Below are positions 7,631-17,340 of a stretch of DNA of 64,000 nucleotides, one piece after another. Below the pieces are notes generated by a model. That model had not been told where the DNA came from, ran no database searches, and saw nothing but the letters and a program-made list of their open reading frames with translations. Each line of letters starts with the position of its first letter. The first letter of the stretch is position 1. The DNA is taken from the NCBI RefSeq assembly GCF_915403165.1, contig NZ_OU659204.1, forward strand, positions 1,178,001-1,242,000, read 5' to 3'. Origin of the DNA: Providencia alcalifaciens (GTDB lineage Bacteria; Pseudomonadota; Gammaproteobacteria; Enterobacterales; Enterobacteriaceae). A program made the position numbers and the translations under genes.

Positions 7631-9754
7631 ATGTCTCTGTCAAATAAAATAAAAGAACAAATAACTCAATGGTATAAGGGGTTATCTAATCAAATCGAGG
7701 GGTTCGTCTCTCGGGCTCCTCAGCGGCAGATGATAGCTGAAGTGGCGAAAAATTTGTCGGATACAGAAGGGCGTCATTTAGTTATTGAAGCACCAACAGG
7801 GGTGGGAAAAACCTTATCCTATTTGATACCAGGCATTGCGGTTGGGCGCGAAGAAGGCAAAACGTTGGTCGTGAGTACCGCCAACGTTGCTCTACAAGAT
7901 CAAATATTCAGTAAGGATTTGCCATTACTGAGCAAAATTATCCCTGACTTAAAATATACAGGCGCATTTGGGCGAGCGCGTTATGTGTGTCCCCGAAACT
8001 TAGAAGCGATTTGTGCCGCGGAAGGGGAGCAAATTGATTTAATGTTGTTGGTGGAAGACAAAACTGAAATTGCCAACAGTGAAGAGAGAGCTCAATGCCA
8101 GCAATTACGCAATGATTTTCATGGCTTTGCTTGGGATGGGCTGCGTGACCACCATAAAAAGGCATTTAGTGATAGTCTATGGCGTAAAGTCAGCACCGAT
8201 AAAATGAACTGCCTTGGGCGTAATTGCCAGTTTTATCAACGATGCCCTTTTTTTATTGCGCGTCGTGAAATTGAAGATGCAGATGTGGTCGTGGCTAACC
8301 ACGCTTTAGTGATGGCCGCCATGGAAAGTGAATCGGTATTACCGGATCCCAAGAAATTACTGTTAGTTCTCGATGAAGGGCACCACATTCCCGATGTGGC
8401 GAGAGACGCTTTAGAAGTTGAAGGGGAAATTACGTTAGTTCAGCTTACGGCACAGGTGGATAATTTTATTCATCATGTCGCGCAGTATGTTGCGCAGTTT
8501 CGCCCTGCAAAGCCGCCTAAGTTGACCAATCCTGATAAGCTACAGCAACATGCCGAAAAATTACGAGAGTGTTTTCGTGATTTTTCACTGTTAGCTAACG
8601 GGCTATTACCTGAAACATCCAAAGAGTCGGAATATTTGTTCCCAATGGGGATCTTGCCTGAGGTAATGCAGCAATGTTGCCAAGAGTTATTTAAGCTAAC
8701 GGATGCATTACGTGGGCTATCAGAGGCGATTCTCAGTGACTTAACGGAACAAACGGCAAAGCAAGATATTGTGCGTTTACATCGCTCCATCTTAGTGACA
8801 AGTCGAGCTATGGGCTATTTTGAAAATATGACTAAATTGTGGCGCTTAGCCTCTCTTGATCAAAGCTCGGGTGCACCTGTTTCGAAATGGCTTAGCCGCC
8901 GCTATGAGAAAAATCAGTCGCGGATTTTTATGCATTGTGCAGGGATCCGCGTGAGTGAACAGCTACAACATTTGCTATGGAAAAATGTACCTCATATTGT
9001 GGTGACATCGGCAACACTTCGCTCTTTGAACAGCTATTCACGTTTTATGGAGTTAACAGGATTATCTGAAAAGAGTGATGACCGTTTTGTGACGCTTACC
9101 TCACCGTTTAATCATGTTGAACAGGGCAAGTTGGTTATTCCCAAAATGCAGCATGAGCCAATCATGGCAAATGAAGCTGAACATTTAAAAGAGATGGCAA
9201 CCTATTTTCGCCATCAATTTACCGAAAGTGACCATCGTGGAGTATTGATCTTATTTAGTAGCCAGCGAGCGATGGAAGGGTTTTTGGAGCATGTGAAGGA
9301 TTTGCGCCTACAACTATTAGTGCAGGGGGATCAGCCACGCTATAGGTTAGTGGAGACGCACTGTGAACGTATTAAACAAGGGCAAAAAAGCGCGTTAATC
9401 GGCTTACAATCATTTGCGGAAGGGTTGGATTTAAAAGGGGAATTTTTAACTCAGGTGCATATTCACAAGATTGCATTTCCACCTGTGACAAACCCGGTGA
9501 TTATTACTGAAGGGGACTGGCTGAAGTCATTAAAACGCTATCCATTCGAGGTACAAAGTTTACCTAGTGCTTCATTTAATTTGATCCAGCAAGCGGGACG
9601 TTTGATTCGAAGTCATGAATGTTATGGAGAAATTATCATTTATGATAAACGCTTATTAACTAAAAACTATGGCAAACGTTTATTAAATTCGTTACCCATT
9701 TTCCCTATTGAACAACCTGAAATGCCAACATCAGATAAGTCGGGCGACAAGTAA
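7631..9754 (+). CDS. dinG: ATP-dependent DNA helicase DinG
   Basis: DinG is an XPD-like iron-sulfur 5'-3' helicase that unwinds D-loops, R-loops and forked DNA during SOS repair. The 707-residue protein has Walker A APTGVGKT at 54-61. Fe-S cysteines are at 120, 194, 199 and 205, exactly the E. coli positions. DEGH is at 248-251. The C-terminal helicase motifs include SATLRSL, SFAEGLDLKGE and QQAGRLIRS. The ATG at 7631 gives an N-terminus aligning with E. coli DinG, but no good ribosome binding site precedes it. The upstream leader has a LexA-like box and two hairpins. Confidence 0.96.
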   Translation: MSLSNKIKEQITQWYKGLSNQIEGFVSRAPQRQMIAEVAKNLSDTEGRHLVIEAPTGVGKTLSYLIPGIAVGREEGKTLVVSTANVALQDQIFSKDLPLLSKIIPDLKYTGAFGRARYVCPRNLEAICAAEGEQIDLMLLVEDKTEIANSEERAQCQQLRNDFHGFAWDGLRDHHKKAFSDSLWRKVSTDKMNCLGRNCQFYQRCPFFIARREIEDADVVVANHALVMAAMESESVLPDPKKLLLVLDEGHHIPDVARDALEVEGEITLVQLTAQVDNFIHHVAQYVAQFRPAKPPKLTNPDKLQQHAEKLRECFRDFSLLANGLLPETSKESEYLFPMGILPEVMQQCCQELFKLTDALRGLSEAILSDLTEQTAKQDIVRLHRSILVTSRAMGYFENMTKLWRLASLDQSSGAPVSKWLSRRYEKNQSRIFMHCAGIRVSEQLQHLLWKNVPHIVVTSATLRSLNSYSRFMELTGLSEKSDDRFVTLTSPFNHVEQGKLVIPKMQHEPIMANEAEHLKEMATYFRHQFTESDHRGVLILFSSQRAMEGFLEHVKDLRLQLLVQGDQPRYRLVETHCERIKQGQKSALIGLQSFAEGLDLKGEFLTQVHIHKIAFPPVTNPVIITEGDWLKSLKRYPFEVQSLPSASFNLIQQAGRLIRSHECYGEIIIYDKRLLTKNYGKRLLNSLPIFPIEQPEMPTSDKSGDK

Positions 9755-9803
9755 ATAGGGTGATAAAGAAGTAGTGCGATAAATAATTAAGGTGATAAAT
9801 AAT

Positions 9804-9825
9804 TGAGACCACCGAAGTGGTCTCA
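9804..9825 (-). terminator. hairpin between dinG and dps
   Basis: TGAGACCAC (9804-9812) and GTGGTCTCA (9817-9825) form a perfect stem with a CGAA tetraloop. On the minus strand the tail is only moderately T-rich (ATTATTTATC). It probably ends dps and may serve dinG too. Confidence 0.65.
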
Positions 9826-9855
9826 TGGTCAATATATTGACTCTGTTTTACGACA

Positions 9856-10359
9856 CTACTCAATATTAGCTTCTAATAACCACAGGAATTTATCCAGTGA
9901 GCGAGATGCGGCAGTAAACATATCTGCGGTATTTTCATCTTCAACTTCATCGATAGCTTTACGAATATCATTCGCAACAACAGCATATCGTTCCGCTAAT
10001 GCTTTTAAATGGTCTTGTACAGAATGAATATCCAAAGGATAAGCTTCTAATGATGTGAATTTATTGACTTGTTGTGATGTCCCTGTGGCGACGCCACCTA
10101 GCTGAACCGCACGCTCAGCAAACTCATCCAAGTGTTCAACGATGCTATCTCTAAAACCATCTAACATCTCATGCACTGCGATAAAGTTACGACCGCGCAT
10201 GTTCCAATGTGCTTGTTTTGTGATTAAAGAGAGATCGGTGAAATGGATAACCATCATGTTTAAGATACCGATGGTTTCTAATTTAACACTATCTTCAATA
10301 TCATTACGGGTATATAAAAGTTCAGTTGAAGAGGTTTTAAATAATTTTGCAGTATTCAT
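9856..10359 (-). CDS. dps: DNA starvation/stationary-phase protein Dps
   Basis: Dps is a ferritin-like dodecamer that binds DNA and oxidises Fe(II) with hydrogen peroxide, protecting the chromosome. The 167-residue protein has the ferroxidase ligands His51, His63, Asp67, Asp78 and Glu82 in the motifs KQAHWNMRG and HEMLDGFRD. The N-terminal tail carries Lys residues used for DNA binding in E. coli. GAGAGGAA precedes the ATG. It is followed on the same strand by rhtA upstream, the E. coli neighbour, but an rhtA terminator and its own -10 separate the two. Confidence 0.97.
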   Translation of the reverse strand: MNTAKLFKTSSTELLYTRNDIEDSVKLETIGILNMMVIHFTDLSLITKQAHWNMRGRNFIAVHEMLDGFRDSIVEHLDEFAERAVQLGGVATGTSQQVNKFTSLEAYPLDIHSVQDHLKALAERYAVVANDIRKAIDEVEDENTADMFTAASRSLDKFLWLLEANIE

Positions 10360-10404
10360 AGAATTTCCTCTCTTAAATATAAATTGATTTAGTTATCTTG
10401 TCTG

Positions 10405-10410
10405 ATTATA
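10405..10410 (-). promoter_or_regulatory. dps promoter -10
   Basis: A perfect TATAAT on the minus strand lies 46 bases upstream of the dps start codon. The -35 is not obvious. Confidence 0.5.
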
Positions 10411-10570
10411 AATATAGAGTGTAAAGCTAAGAATGTCATAAAGTAATTAACTATTACTTTAATAGGTAAAATAGTGGAATTTTTATTGAAGATTTACTTA
10501 TTTAGGTTTTACCAATTGAATCTATCGTTACGACATTTCAAATAAATGAAGCTTATCTTACTCGCTCATG

Positions 10571-10611
10571 AAATAAATAAAAAAGGCTAATGGAAATACT
10601 TATTAGCCTTT
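10571..10611 (-). terminator. Rho-independent terminator of rhtA
   Basis: Perfect 10-bp arms AAAGGCTAAT (10582-10591) and ATTAGCCTTT (10602-10611) are followed on the minus strand by TTTTTTATTTATTT. It lies just past the rhtA stop. Confidence 0.88.
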
Positions 10612-10637
10612 GATTAAAGAAAATAGGACGTAATTAT

Positions 10638-11525
10638 TTACGACACTTTTTCAATCTTTGATTTGGGTATTGACGTTGATGTTGAACCAATAGACGCACA
10701 TACAATACACAGAAGCGCTAACCACTGTGTCATCGTTAAATGCTCTTGCAGGAAGACAATACCTAAGAAAGCCCCCATACAAGGCTCTAGGCTCATTAGG
10801 GTACCGAAGGTTTTTGCGGGTAGCTTGGTTAACGCTATCATCTCCAATGTATACGGAAATGCGGTAGATAAAATGGCCACACCTAGAGCGATAGGTAGAA
10901 TGGCAGGGTCAAACATCGCTTCAACCCCGGTTTGCATCAACCCAATTGGGAAGAAAATGAGTGCCGAAATCAATGAACCCACAGCAACGGTAGCGGCACC
11001 GTAACCCGCACCAGCGCGTTGCCCAAAGATAATATAAATTGCCCAGCAGACACCGGCACCTAAAGCATAAGCGGCACCAACGAGGTCAAGTGAGTCAATG
11101 TTATTGCCAATAGGCAGTAAGAACAGCAACCCAGTAATGACAAGCCCAATCCATAGAAAATCGATAGGACGGCGAGAAGAGAACATCGCAACGGCTAATG
11201 GGCCCGTAAACTCAAGTGCGACCGCAATCCCTAAAGGGATACGCTCAAGTGCTAAATAAAACAGGTAGTTCATGGTTCCGAGAGATAAACCATAAGCAAG
11301 CAGCGGCCCCAGTGAGCTTTTTCTAAAATTTAAACGCCACGGTTTAAAGATCACGCACAAAATAATCGTGGCAAGTAACAAACGTAAACCGGTAACACCC
11401 GGTGCGCCGATAAGTGGGAACAATGTTTTAGCTAAAGAGGCACCGCTTTGGATTGACATCATTGCCAGTAATAGCAAGCCTATCGGTAATAGCGGAAAAG
11501 CACTCTTTTTAGTATCGGCAGACAT
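10638..11525 (-). CDS. rhtA: threonine/homoserine exporter RhtA
   Basis: RhtA is an inner-membrane exporter of threonine and homoserine in the EamA/DMT family. The 295-residue protein has ten hydrophobic helices in two EamA repeats. It shows close matches to E. coli RhtA in VALEFTGPLAVAMFSSRRP and in LGAGVCWAIYIIFGQRAGA. The position next to dps is conserved with E. coli. The start is the ATG at 11525-11523. A perfect 12-bp palindrome lies about 50 bases upstream of the start. Confidence 0.95.
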   Translation of the reverse strand: MSADTKKSAFPLLPIGLLLLAMMSIQSGASLAKTLFPLIGAPGVTGLRLLLATIILCVIFKPWRLNFRKSSLGPLLAYGLSLGTMNYLFYLALERIPLGIAVALEFTGPLAVAMFSSRRPIDFLWIGLVITGLLFLLPIGNNIDSLDLVGAAYALGAGVCWAIYIIFGQRAGAGYGAATVAVGSLISALIFFPIGLMQTGVEAMFDPAILPIALGVAILSTAFPYTLEMIALTKLPAKTFGTLMSLEPCMGAFLGIVFLQEHLTMTQWLALLCIVCASIGSTSTSIPKSKIEKVS

Positions 11526-11826
11526 GAATAAAAAACCTCAAAAAAACGTTGGTAACGTCGATAAAACCCACACTGTATATACAGATAAAATGGGTAAATC
11601 TAAATAATAATGGTGGTTTGTTGGGATATTTACCCTAAGCCAGCAAATTGACGTGAATTATCTCACAGAATTCATGCAGATTATATTGCTTTGTTGAGAG
11701 CGAAGAATTCATCATATTATTTAATATTGGATAACGACTAAAAATAAAATATTGTGAGTTGAGCTTCTTTGTGGGTACCGTATAATTTTGTGCTTACAAG
11801 AATGATAATAGGAATGAAAATAGAAC
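11526..11826. other. 301-bp divergent intergenic region, rhtA / LOG gene
   Basis: AT-rich and non-coding. It contains the palindrome CTGTATATACAG (11573-11584) on the rhtA side. On the plus strand TTGAGC (11759-11764) and TATAAT (11781-11786), separated by 16 bp, make a plausible promoter for the LOG-family gene. Nothing else is clear. Confidence 0.6.
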
Positions 11827-12402
11827 ATGAAAAAAATTAAAAGCGTCGCGGTTTATTGTGGTTCAAGCATGGGTACGAATGAAATTTATCAAAAACAAGC
11901 CATTGAGTTTGCAAAAGAGTTGGTAAAACGTGATATCGCTTTAGTCTACGGTGGTGCGAGTGTTGGGTTGATGGGAACGGTGGCTGATACGGTATTATCT
12001 TTAGGCGGTAAAGCGATTGGTGTGATCCCATCCCTGCTTGAAGAGCGTGAAATTTCGCATAAAAATCTGACCGAACTGTATAAAGTTGACACCATGCATC
12101 AGCGTAAAAGCAAAATGATTGAATTAGCCGACGGTTTTGTCGCAATGCCGGGGGGTTATGGCACTTTAGAAGAATACAGTGAAGTATTCACTTGGAGCCA
12201 AATTGGTTTACATACAAAGCCTTGTGCACTGTTCAATATTAATAATTATTGGCAGCCGTTGATTGATATGACTAATAAAATGGCGGATGAAGGTTTTTTA
12301 CATGAAAAATATCGTCATATGGCGATTGTGGAATCATCCCCAGCCAATTTATTAGACCAGTTTGAAACCTATATTGCACCACCAGTGAAAACTTACGACT
12401 AA
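11827..12402 (+). CDS. LOG-family protein (TIGR00730-type)
   Basis: This Rossmann-fold protein belongs to the Lonely Guy family, whose members release the base from nucleoside 5'-monophosphates such as cytokinin precursors or AMP. The 191-residue protein has YCGSSMG at 10-16. The signature PGGYGTLEE is at 108-116, with the conserved Arg/Lys (HQRKSKM) ahead of it. Length is normal for the short bacterial type and differs from the long PpnN type of E. coli. The physiological substrate cannot be told from sequence. The stop is 17 bases before the GNAT gene, so the two are probably co-transcribed. Confidence 0.88.
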   Translation: MKKIKSVAVYCGSSMGTNEIYQKQAIEFAKELVKRDIALVYGGASVGLMGTVADTVLSLGGKAIGVIPSLLEEREISHKNLTELYKVDTMHQRKSKMIELADGFVAMPGGYGTLEEYSEVFTWSQIGLHTKPCALFNINNYWQPLIDMTNKMADEGFLHEKYRHMAIVESSPANLLDQFETYIAPPVKTYD

Positions 12403-12419
12403 CTTATTCGGGTAGCTTT

Positions 12420-12878
12420 ATGATTAGAAAAGCAAAAAAAGAGGATTTATCAGCAATTCTTGCGCTCTACCAAATTTTATTTGCCGAGATGGCTAAGTTT
12501 GATCGTGAAAGATTACAAGCCGCGGAACAATCGAGTGAGTTTGTTGAAAATGCCATTGAGGATAATAAGTTTCATCTTTTAGTGGCTGATTATGAAGGTG
12601 AAATAAAAGGTTTTTGTATTGCACAAAAACAAACAGCAGATCCTTATAGTTGCATTGTGCCAAGGGACTTCGGTTATATTTTTGATTTGGTCATCTCTCC
12701 CGATTTTCGAGGCGAAAAAGCGGGTAAACAGCTCTTAGATGGAATGAAAGAGTGGGCTAAGTTGCAGAAATTTAGCCACTTAGAACTTTCAGTATTAGCG
12801 CAAAACCATCAAGCTATTAAGTTTTATGAGCGCGAAGGATTAGTCGAAGTATCCCGTACCATGGGGATCGCGTTGTAA
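12420..12878 (+). CDS. GNAT-family N-acetyltransferase
   Basis: This 152-residue protein is an acetyl-CoA-dependent acyltransferase of unknown substrate. The fold runs from an N-terminal RKAKKEDLSAILALYQILF helix. The central strands include FHLLVADYEGEIKGFCI and GYIFDLVISPDFRGEKAGKQL; the latter holds the acetyl-CoA pyrophosphate loop. The C-terminal helix with NHQAIKFYEREG is typical. It lies 17 bases after the LOG gene and is followed by a terminator. Candidate acceptors range from small amines to protein N-termini, and nothing here distinguishes them. Confidence 0.85.
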   Translation: MIRKAKKEDLSAILALYQILFAEMAKFDRERLQAAEQSSEFVENAIEDNKFHLLVADYEGEIKGFCIAQKQTADPYSCIVPRDFGYIFDLVISPDFRGEKAGKQLLDGMKEWAKLQKFSHLELSVLAQNHQAIKFYEREGLVEVSRTMGIAL

Positions 12879-12884
12879 ATTTTA

Positions 12885-12910
12885 AGCTCCCCGTTATTGG
12901 GGTGCTTTTT
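12885..12910 (+). terminator. Rho-independent terminator of the LOG-GNAT operon
   Basis: AGCTCCCC (12885-12892) and GGGGTGCT (12899-12906) pair with one mismatch. TTTTT follows directly, seven bases after the GNAT stop. Confidence 0.8.
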
Positions 12911-13029
12911 ATGGCATTGCCTCCAAGGCACCATTCAATGATGGGGACAATTGTCATTATGAACAAATCATATATTTTTCAGAAAAAGCGGCTCAAAAAT
13001 CAGCACAAGATCTAAACGCTGGATTATGG

Positions 13030-13133
13030 CATAATGCGCGGCTATTTATTCTTATCAGACTTCAAGTCGGCGAGATAAGGGCAATTACGCCAATCTCGGA
13101 GCGGCTCTACAAAGATCAATTTAAGGCATCGCA
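13030..13133 (+). promoter_or_regulatory. ybiT leader with two mutually exclusive hairpins
   Basis: A possible -10, CATAAT, lies at 13030-13035. In the leader, CTTATC (13051-13056) can pair with GATAAG (13074-13079). Alternatively CGAGAT (13071-13076) can pair with ATCTCG (13093-13098), with an inner GGC/GCC. The shared CGAGATAAG segment makes the two exclusive. This is the layout of an attenuator or structural switch, but no terminator T-run is seen. Confidence 0.45.
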
Positions 13134-14732
13134 GTGTTAACAACCAACAATATCACTATGCAGTTTGGCAGTAAGCCACTGTTTGAAAACATCTCAGTTA
13201 AATTCGGTACAGGTAACCGTTATGGTCTGATCGGCGCGAATGGTGCGGGTAAATCCACCTTTATGAAAATCCTCGGTGGTGATTTAGCACCAAGCGCAGG
13301 GAATGTCAGCACCACTGATCCTAATGAACGCCTGGGTAAATTACGCCAAGACCAGTTTGCATTCGAAGAATTTACTGTTCTCGATACCGTTATCATGGGA
13401 CATGCTGAGCTTTGGGATGTAAAGCAGGAGCGTGACAGAATTTATGCGATGCCAGAAATGAGTGAAGAAGATGGTTATCGGGTTGCGGATCTCGAAGTGG
13501 CTTACGGTGAAATGGATGGCTATAGCGCGGAAGCGCGTGCGGGTGAGCTGTTATTAGGCGTCGGTATTCCGGTTGAGCAACATTATGGCCCAATGAGTGA
13601 AGTGGCTCCGGGTTGGAAACTGCGTGTGCTATTGGCTCAGGCATTGTTTGCAGACCCAGATATTCTGTTACTTGATGAACCGACGAACAACTTGGATATC
13701 GATACCATCCGTTGGTTAGAGCAAGTGCTGAATGATCGTAACTGCACCATGGTCATCATTTCCCATGATAGACACTTCTTAAATACCGTTTGTACACACA
13801 TGGCGGATTTAGATTACGGTGAGCTGCGTTTATTCCCGGGCAACTATGATGAGTATATGATTGCAGCAACGCAAGCGAGAGAGCGCCTGTTATCTGATAA
13901 CGCCAAGAAAAAAGCGCAAATTGCTGAATTGCAATCGTTCGTTAGCCGCTTCAGTGCTAACGCATCAAAATCTAAACAAGCGACTTCTCGTGCTCGTCAA
14001 ATTGATAAAATTCAATTGGATGAAGTTAAAGCCTCTAGTCGCCAAAACCCATTCATTCGTTTTGAACAAGAGAAAAAACTGTTCCGTAACGCTTTAGAAT
14101 TAGAAGCGGTCACCAACGGTTATGACCAAGGTCCTTTGTTTAAAAATGTGAACCTGTTACTGGAAGTGGGTGAAAAGATGGCGGTTATCGGTGCTAATGG
14201 TATCGGTAAAACAACATTCTTAAAAACCTTAGTCGGTGAGCAACCTGCCACAAGTGGAACCGTTAAATGGTCTGAAAACCATAATATTGGTTACTATGCG
14301 CAAGATCACGCAGAAGACTTCGATACTGACCTGAACGTTTTTGACTGGATGAGCCAGTGGAAAAGTGAAGGGGATGACGAGCAAGCGGTTCGTAGTATTT
14401 TAGGCCGTTTACTGTTCTCTCAAGACGATATTAAGAAAAAAGTATCGGTTTTATCGGGTGGTGAGCAAGGTCGTATGTTATTTGGTAAGCTGATGATGCA
14501 ACAGCCAAATATCTTGGTTATGGATGAACCGACCAACCACTTAGATATGGAATCCATTGAATCGTTGAACTTAGCATTAGAAATGTATCAAGGAACATTG
14601 ATCTTCGTTTCTCATGACCGTGAGTTTGTGAGTTCACTAGCAACCCGTATTCTTGAGATTAAAGAAAATAAAGTCATTGATTTTAAAGGTACTTATGACG
14701 AATACCTGAAAAGCCAAGGCGTAGTTATCTAA
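13134..14732 (+). CDS. ybiT: ABC-F ATPase YbiT
   Basis: YbiT is a soluble ABC-F protein with two ATPase domains. Relatives bind the ribosomal E site and adjust translation of difficult sequences. The 532-residue protein has Walker A GANGAGKS at 34-41. Its first Walker B is [11 protein letters not shown]. The second domain has [17 protein letters not shown] and [10 protein letters not shown]. The linker (about 240-310) is Lys/Gln-rich, with [20 protein letters not shown]. The start is GTG, giving [12 protein letters not shown], which aligns with E. coli MLVSSNVTMQFG. It has its own leader and a strong terminator. Confidence 0.95.
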   Translation: MLTTNNITMQFGSKPLFENISVKFGTGNRYGLIGANGAGKSTFMKILGGDLAPSAGNVSTTDPNERLGKLRQDQFAFEEFTVLDTVIMGHAELWDVKQERDRIYAMPEMSEEDGYRVADLEVAYGEMDGYSAEARAGELLLGVGIPVEQHYGPMSEVAPGWKLRVLLAQALFADPDILLLDEPTNNLDIDTIRWLEQVLNDRNCTMVIISHDRHFLNTVCTHMADLDYGELRLFPGNYDEYMIAATQARERLLSDNAKKKAQIAELQSFVSRFSANASKSKQATSRARQIDKIQLDEVKASSRQNPFIRFEQEKKLFRNALELEAVTNGYDQGPLFKNVNLLLEVGEKMAVIGANGIGKTTFLKTLVGEQPATSGTVKWSENHNIGYYAQDHAEDFDTDLNVFDWMSQWKSEGDDEQAVRSILGRLLFSQDDIKKKVSVLSGGEQGRMLFGKLMMQQPNILVMDEPTNHLDMESIESLNLALEMYQGTLIFVSHDREFVSSLATRILEIKENKVIDFKGTYDEYLKSQGVVI

Positions 14733-14746
14733 TCTTGTTTGAATCA

Positions 14747-14787
14747 AAAAATAGCCCCGCTGGTGTGATATCCGCGGGGCTATTTTT
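14747..14787. terminator. bidirectional Rho-independent terminator, ybiT / yjdM
   Basis: Perfect 14-bp arms AAAAATAGCCCCGC (14747-14760) and GCGGGGCTATTTTT (14774-14787) carry an A run on one side and a T run on the other. It serves both convergent genes. Confidence 0.93.
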
Positions 14788-14822
14788 ATTTAGCCGTTTA
14801 AAATGGCAAAACAGCCTCAAAA

Positions 14823-15158
14823 TTAGTTTTTCTTCACAAACTCAGATTTCAGTTTCATTTGACCGAAACCATCGATTTTGCAATCGATATTGTGGTCGCC
14901 TTCCACTAAACGAATACCTTTAACACGGGTACCGATTTTCAGCATTGAAGAACTACCTTTCACTTTGAGATCTTTGATTACGGTAACGGTATCGCCATCC
15001 GCTAATAAGTTGCCATTAGCATCTTTTACGATGAGTTCATCAATGTCAGCAACTGGCTCAGCATCATTCCATTCGTGAGCACATTCAGGGCAGATGTACA
15101 TATCGTTATCAGTATAGGTGTATTCAGACTGACATTTTGGGCAAGGAGGTAATGACAT
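14823..15158 (-). CDS. yjdM: PhnA/YjdM family zinc-ribbon protein
   Basis: This 111-residue protein matches E. coli YjdM (old name PhnA), whose link to phosphonate use was historical and remains uncertain. An N-terminal zinc ribbon uses Cys6, Cys9, Cys23 and Cys26 (CPKC and CPEC). A C-terminal SH3-like barrel includes [17 protein letters not shown] and [12 protein letters not shown]. The ATG at 15158 is used because family members begin MSLPPCPKC; frames starting at 15191 add a sequence unlike the family. It is monocistronic, convergent with ybiT. Confidence 0.9.
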   Translation of the reverse strand: MSLPPCPKCQSEYTYTDNDMYICPECAHEWNDAEPVADIDELIVKDANGNLLADGDTVTVIKDLKVKGSSSMLKIGTRVKGIRLVEGDHNIDCKIDGFGQMKLKSEFVKKN

Positions 15159-15312
15159 ATTTATATTCTCAGTAATGACTGACACAGTCATAGTTCAAAT
15201 CAGTAGGGATAACGAGGTTCCCCGAAAGGGGGATAGTATAAGACCAAAGACAAGATAAATGAATTTTTAGGAATATTCCTAATTTTGTATCTTGATAGAA
15301 AATGACGAGATA

Positions 15313-15337
15313 GAAAAAGGGCGAGACTCAGCTCGCC
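15313..15337 (-). terminator. Rho-independent terminator of moeAB
   Basis: GGCGAG (15320-15325) and CTCGCC (15332-15337) form a stem. On the minus strand it is followed by CTTTTTCTA, eleven bases after the moeB stop. Confidence 0.75.
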
Positions 15338-15347
15338 ATGGATGATC

Positions 15348-16094
15348 TTAAGAGCAAACCTCACAATGAGGGTCTTTATTTAGCTTAAATTGGCGAAAAT
15401 CGAGGGTCATCGCATCAAATAACAGCACTTTCCCGACATTGATTTTGCCATACTGAGCCAGCAATTTGATGGTTTCCATTGCTTCTAATGTGCCAATTGT
15501 CCCCACCAGTGGTGCCATCACACCAGCCTCTACACATGTCAGGCTATTTTCTCCAAACAGTCGGCTTAAGCAGTGATAGCAGGGCATTCCTGCTTCGTAG
15601 GTAAATACGGAAAGTTGCCCTTCCATACGAATTGCGGCACCCGAAACGAAAGGGATTTTGTGCTTAAAGCAAAGGCGATTGAGCTGCTCGCGGATGGCGA
15701 CATTGTCTGTGCAATCTAAGATTACATGATGCTGTTGAACTAATTGCTCTAGCTCAGGATCATCCAATTGCGCGTTAACAGTATCAATCTGGATATGAGG
15801 ATTGATGGCAGCTAGCTGCGTTTTGGCTGAATCCACTTTAGGCTCACCGATAGTGGCGTCGCGGTGCAGGGTTTGACGCTGTAAGTTTGATAGGGATACC
15901 TTATCAAAATCCACGAGGGTTAAATGCCCGACACCCGCTGCGGCGAGGTATTGAGTCGCAGCGCAACCAAGTCCACCAAGCCCAACGACCAAGACTTTAC
16001 CTGCCTTCAGCTTTTCCTGCCCGTCAAAATCGAAGCCGCGTAAGATAATTTGGCGGTTATAACGCAGCATTTCTTGGTCTGTCAGCTCTTGCAC
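15348..16094 (-). CDS. moeB: molybdopterin-synthase adenylyltransferase MoeB
   Basis: MoeB adenylates the C-terminus of MoaD so that sulfur can be loaded for molybdopterin synthesis. The 248-residue protein is E1-like. It has the nucleotide-binding loop VVGLGGLGC at about 36-44 and the following DFDKVSLSNLQRQ. Zinc-binding cysteine pairs lie in CYHC (about 172-175) and CEVC (244-247). It is four bases downstream of moeA, the same moeAB operon as in E. coli. Confidence 0.95.
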   Translation of the reverse strand: MQELTDQEMLRYNRQIILRGFDFDGQEKLKAGKVLVVGLGGLGCAATQYLAAAGVGHLTLVDFDKVSLSNLQRQTLHRDATIGEPKVDSAKTQLAAINPHIQIDTVNAQLDDPELEQLVQQHHVILDCTDNVAIREQLNRLCFKHKIPFVSGAAIRMEGQLSVFTYEAGMPCYHCLSRLFGENSLTCVEAGVMAPLVGTIGTLEAMETIKLLAQYGKINVGKVLLFDAMTLDFRQFKLNKDPHCEVCS

Positions 16095-16098
16095 AGGA

Positions 16099-17340
16099 TC
16101 ACTCGCTTTTTAATAAGTAATTGAACATTTCCACATCAACCATTTCACCTGCCGCCACTTTTCCACGCTCACGCTCTAATACAATAAAGCAGTTTGCTTG
16201 GCTAAAGGAACTGAAAACATGCGAACCTTGATGCCCTGTGGTTGCAACTTGCAATTGACCTTGTTCATCGATGCTTAAAATTCCTCGTTGGAAATCAAGG
16301 CGTCCCGGTGATTTTTTCAGAGGGGTGATGGTAGGCACTTTGAAGCGGACAGGGGCTTTCCATTGGCTATGGCCGCTGAGGCGAGCAATTAATGGCTGAA
16401 CTAATTGATAGAAAGTCAGTGCTGCTGATACAGGGTTACCCGGTAAGCCACAGAACCACGCTGAACTTAGTTTGCCGAATGCGAAAGGTTTACCTGGTTT
16501 AATAGCTAATTTCCAAAAGCCAATCTCACCCAGTTCATCCAGAATTTGTTTGGTGTAATCAGCTTCGCCGACAGAGACTCCGCCACTGCTGATGACTAAA
16601 TCAGCGCATTGGTTAGCTTCAATAAAGGTTTGTTTGAGTTTTTCGGGTGAATCGGGGATCACGCCTAAATCCATCACTTCGCAATTGAGTTTTTCTAACA
16701 TTAAGCGAACGGCAAAACGGTTAGTGTCATAAATTTGCCCCTCAGCCAGAGGTTCACCTACCGCTTGAAGCTCATCACCGGTTGAGAACACGGCAACTTT
16801 TAAACGGCGCTGGACAGTCACATTCGCAATTCCAAGAGACGCTATCAATGGAAGCTGTGCGGTGGATAATAAGGTTCCTGCTGGGAATACCGCGCTACCT
16901 TGGGTAATATCTTCGCCAGCTTTACGGATATTGTTTCCTTGCTTGAAGCTTTCCGTAAAAATAATCCCTTGGTCAGTGTGTTCTGTGGCTTCTTGCATGA
17001 CAACGGTATCAACACCTTCTGGAATCGGCGCTCCCGTCATGATACGTACGCAGCTACCTGCGGGCAATTTCCCTACCATTGGGTTACCGGCAAAGGACTT
17101 TCCAGCGACGGGCATCGGGGTTTTTCCATCCCAATCAGCAAAGCGAAGACCATAACCATCCATCGCGGAGTTATCAAACGGCGGGACATTAATGGGAGAA
17201 ATGAGGTCTTCGGCAATAATACGTTGGGCAGACTCAGTTAGTGGAATGATTTCAGTGCTAGTGACCGTTGTGGTGTTTGAAAGTAATTTTTCTAATGCAA
17301 GCTCTAGTGAAATCAAACCGTTAGTATGACACTGGTCCAT
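16099..17340 (-). CDS. moeA: molybdopterin molybdotransferase MoeA
   Basis: MoeA inserts molybdate into adenylated molybdopterin, the last step of basic Moco synthesis. The 413-residue protein has the N-terminal domain with [13 protein letters not shown] and [17 protein letters not shown]. The MogA-like domain carries [16 protein letters not shown] and [21 protein letters not shown] and a C-terminal beta domain complete it. Length agrees with E. coli MoeA (411). It is first in the moeAB operon. Its promoter should lie in 17341-17450, but I could not define it. Confidence 0.95.
   Translation of the reverse strand: MDQCHTNGLISLELALEKLLSNTTTVTSTEIIPLTESAQRIIAEDLISPINVPPFDNSAMDGYGLRFADWDGKTPMPVAGKSFAGNPMVGKLPAGSCVRIMTGAPIPEGVDTVVMQEATEHTDQGIIFTESFKQGNNIRKAGEDITQGSAVFPAGTLLSTAQLPLIASLGIANVTVQRRLKVAVFSTGDELQAVGEPLAEGQIYDTNRFAVRLMLEKLNCEVMDLGVIPDSPEKLKQTFIEANQCADLVISSGGVSVGEADYTKQILDELGEIGFWKLAIKPGKPFAFGKLSSAWFCGLPGNPVSAALTFYQLVQPLIARLSGHSQWKAPVRFKVPTITPLKKSPGRLDFQRGILSIDEQGQLQVATTGHQGSHVFSSFSQANCFIVLERERGKVAAGEMVDVEMFNYLLKSE

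Noticed and set aside
7470..7652. 60-codon frame across the dinG promoter and leader
   Set aside because: It crosses the -10, both hairpins and the dinG start; no ribosome binding site and unusual composition.
11573..11584. LexA box upstream of rhtA
   Set aside because: CTGTATATACAG has four instead of eight bases between the CTGT and ACAG halves, so it is not a canonical LexA site.
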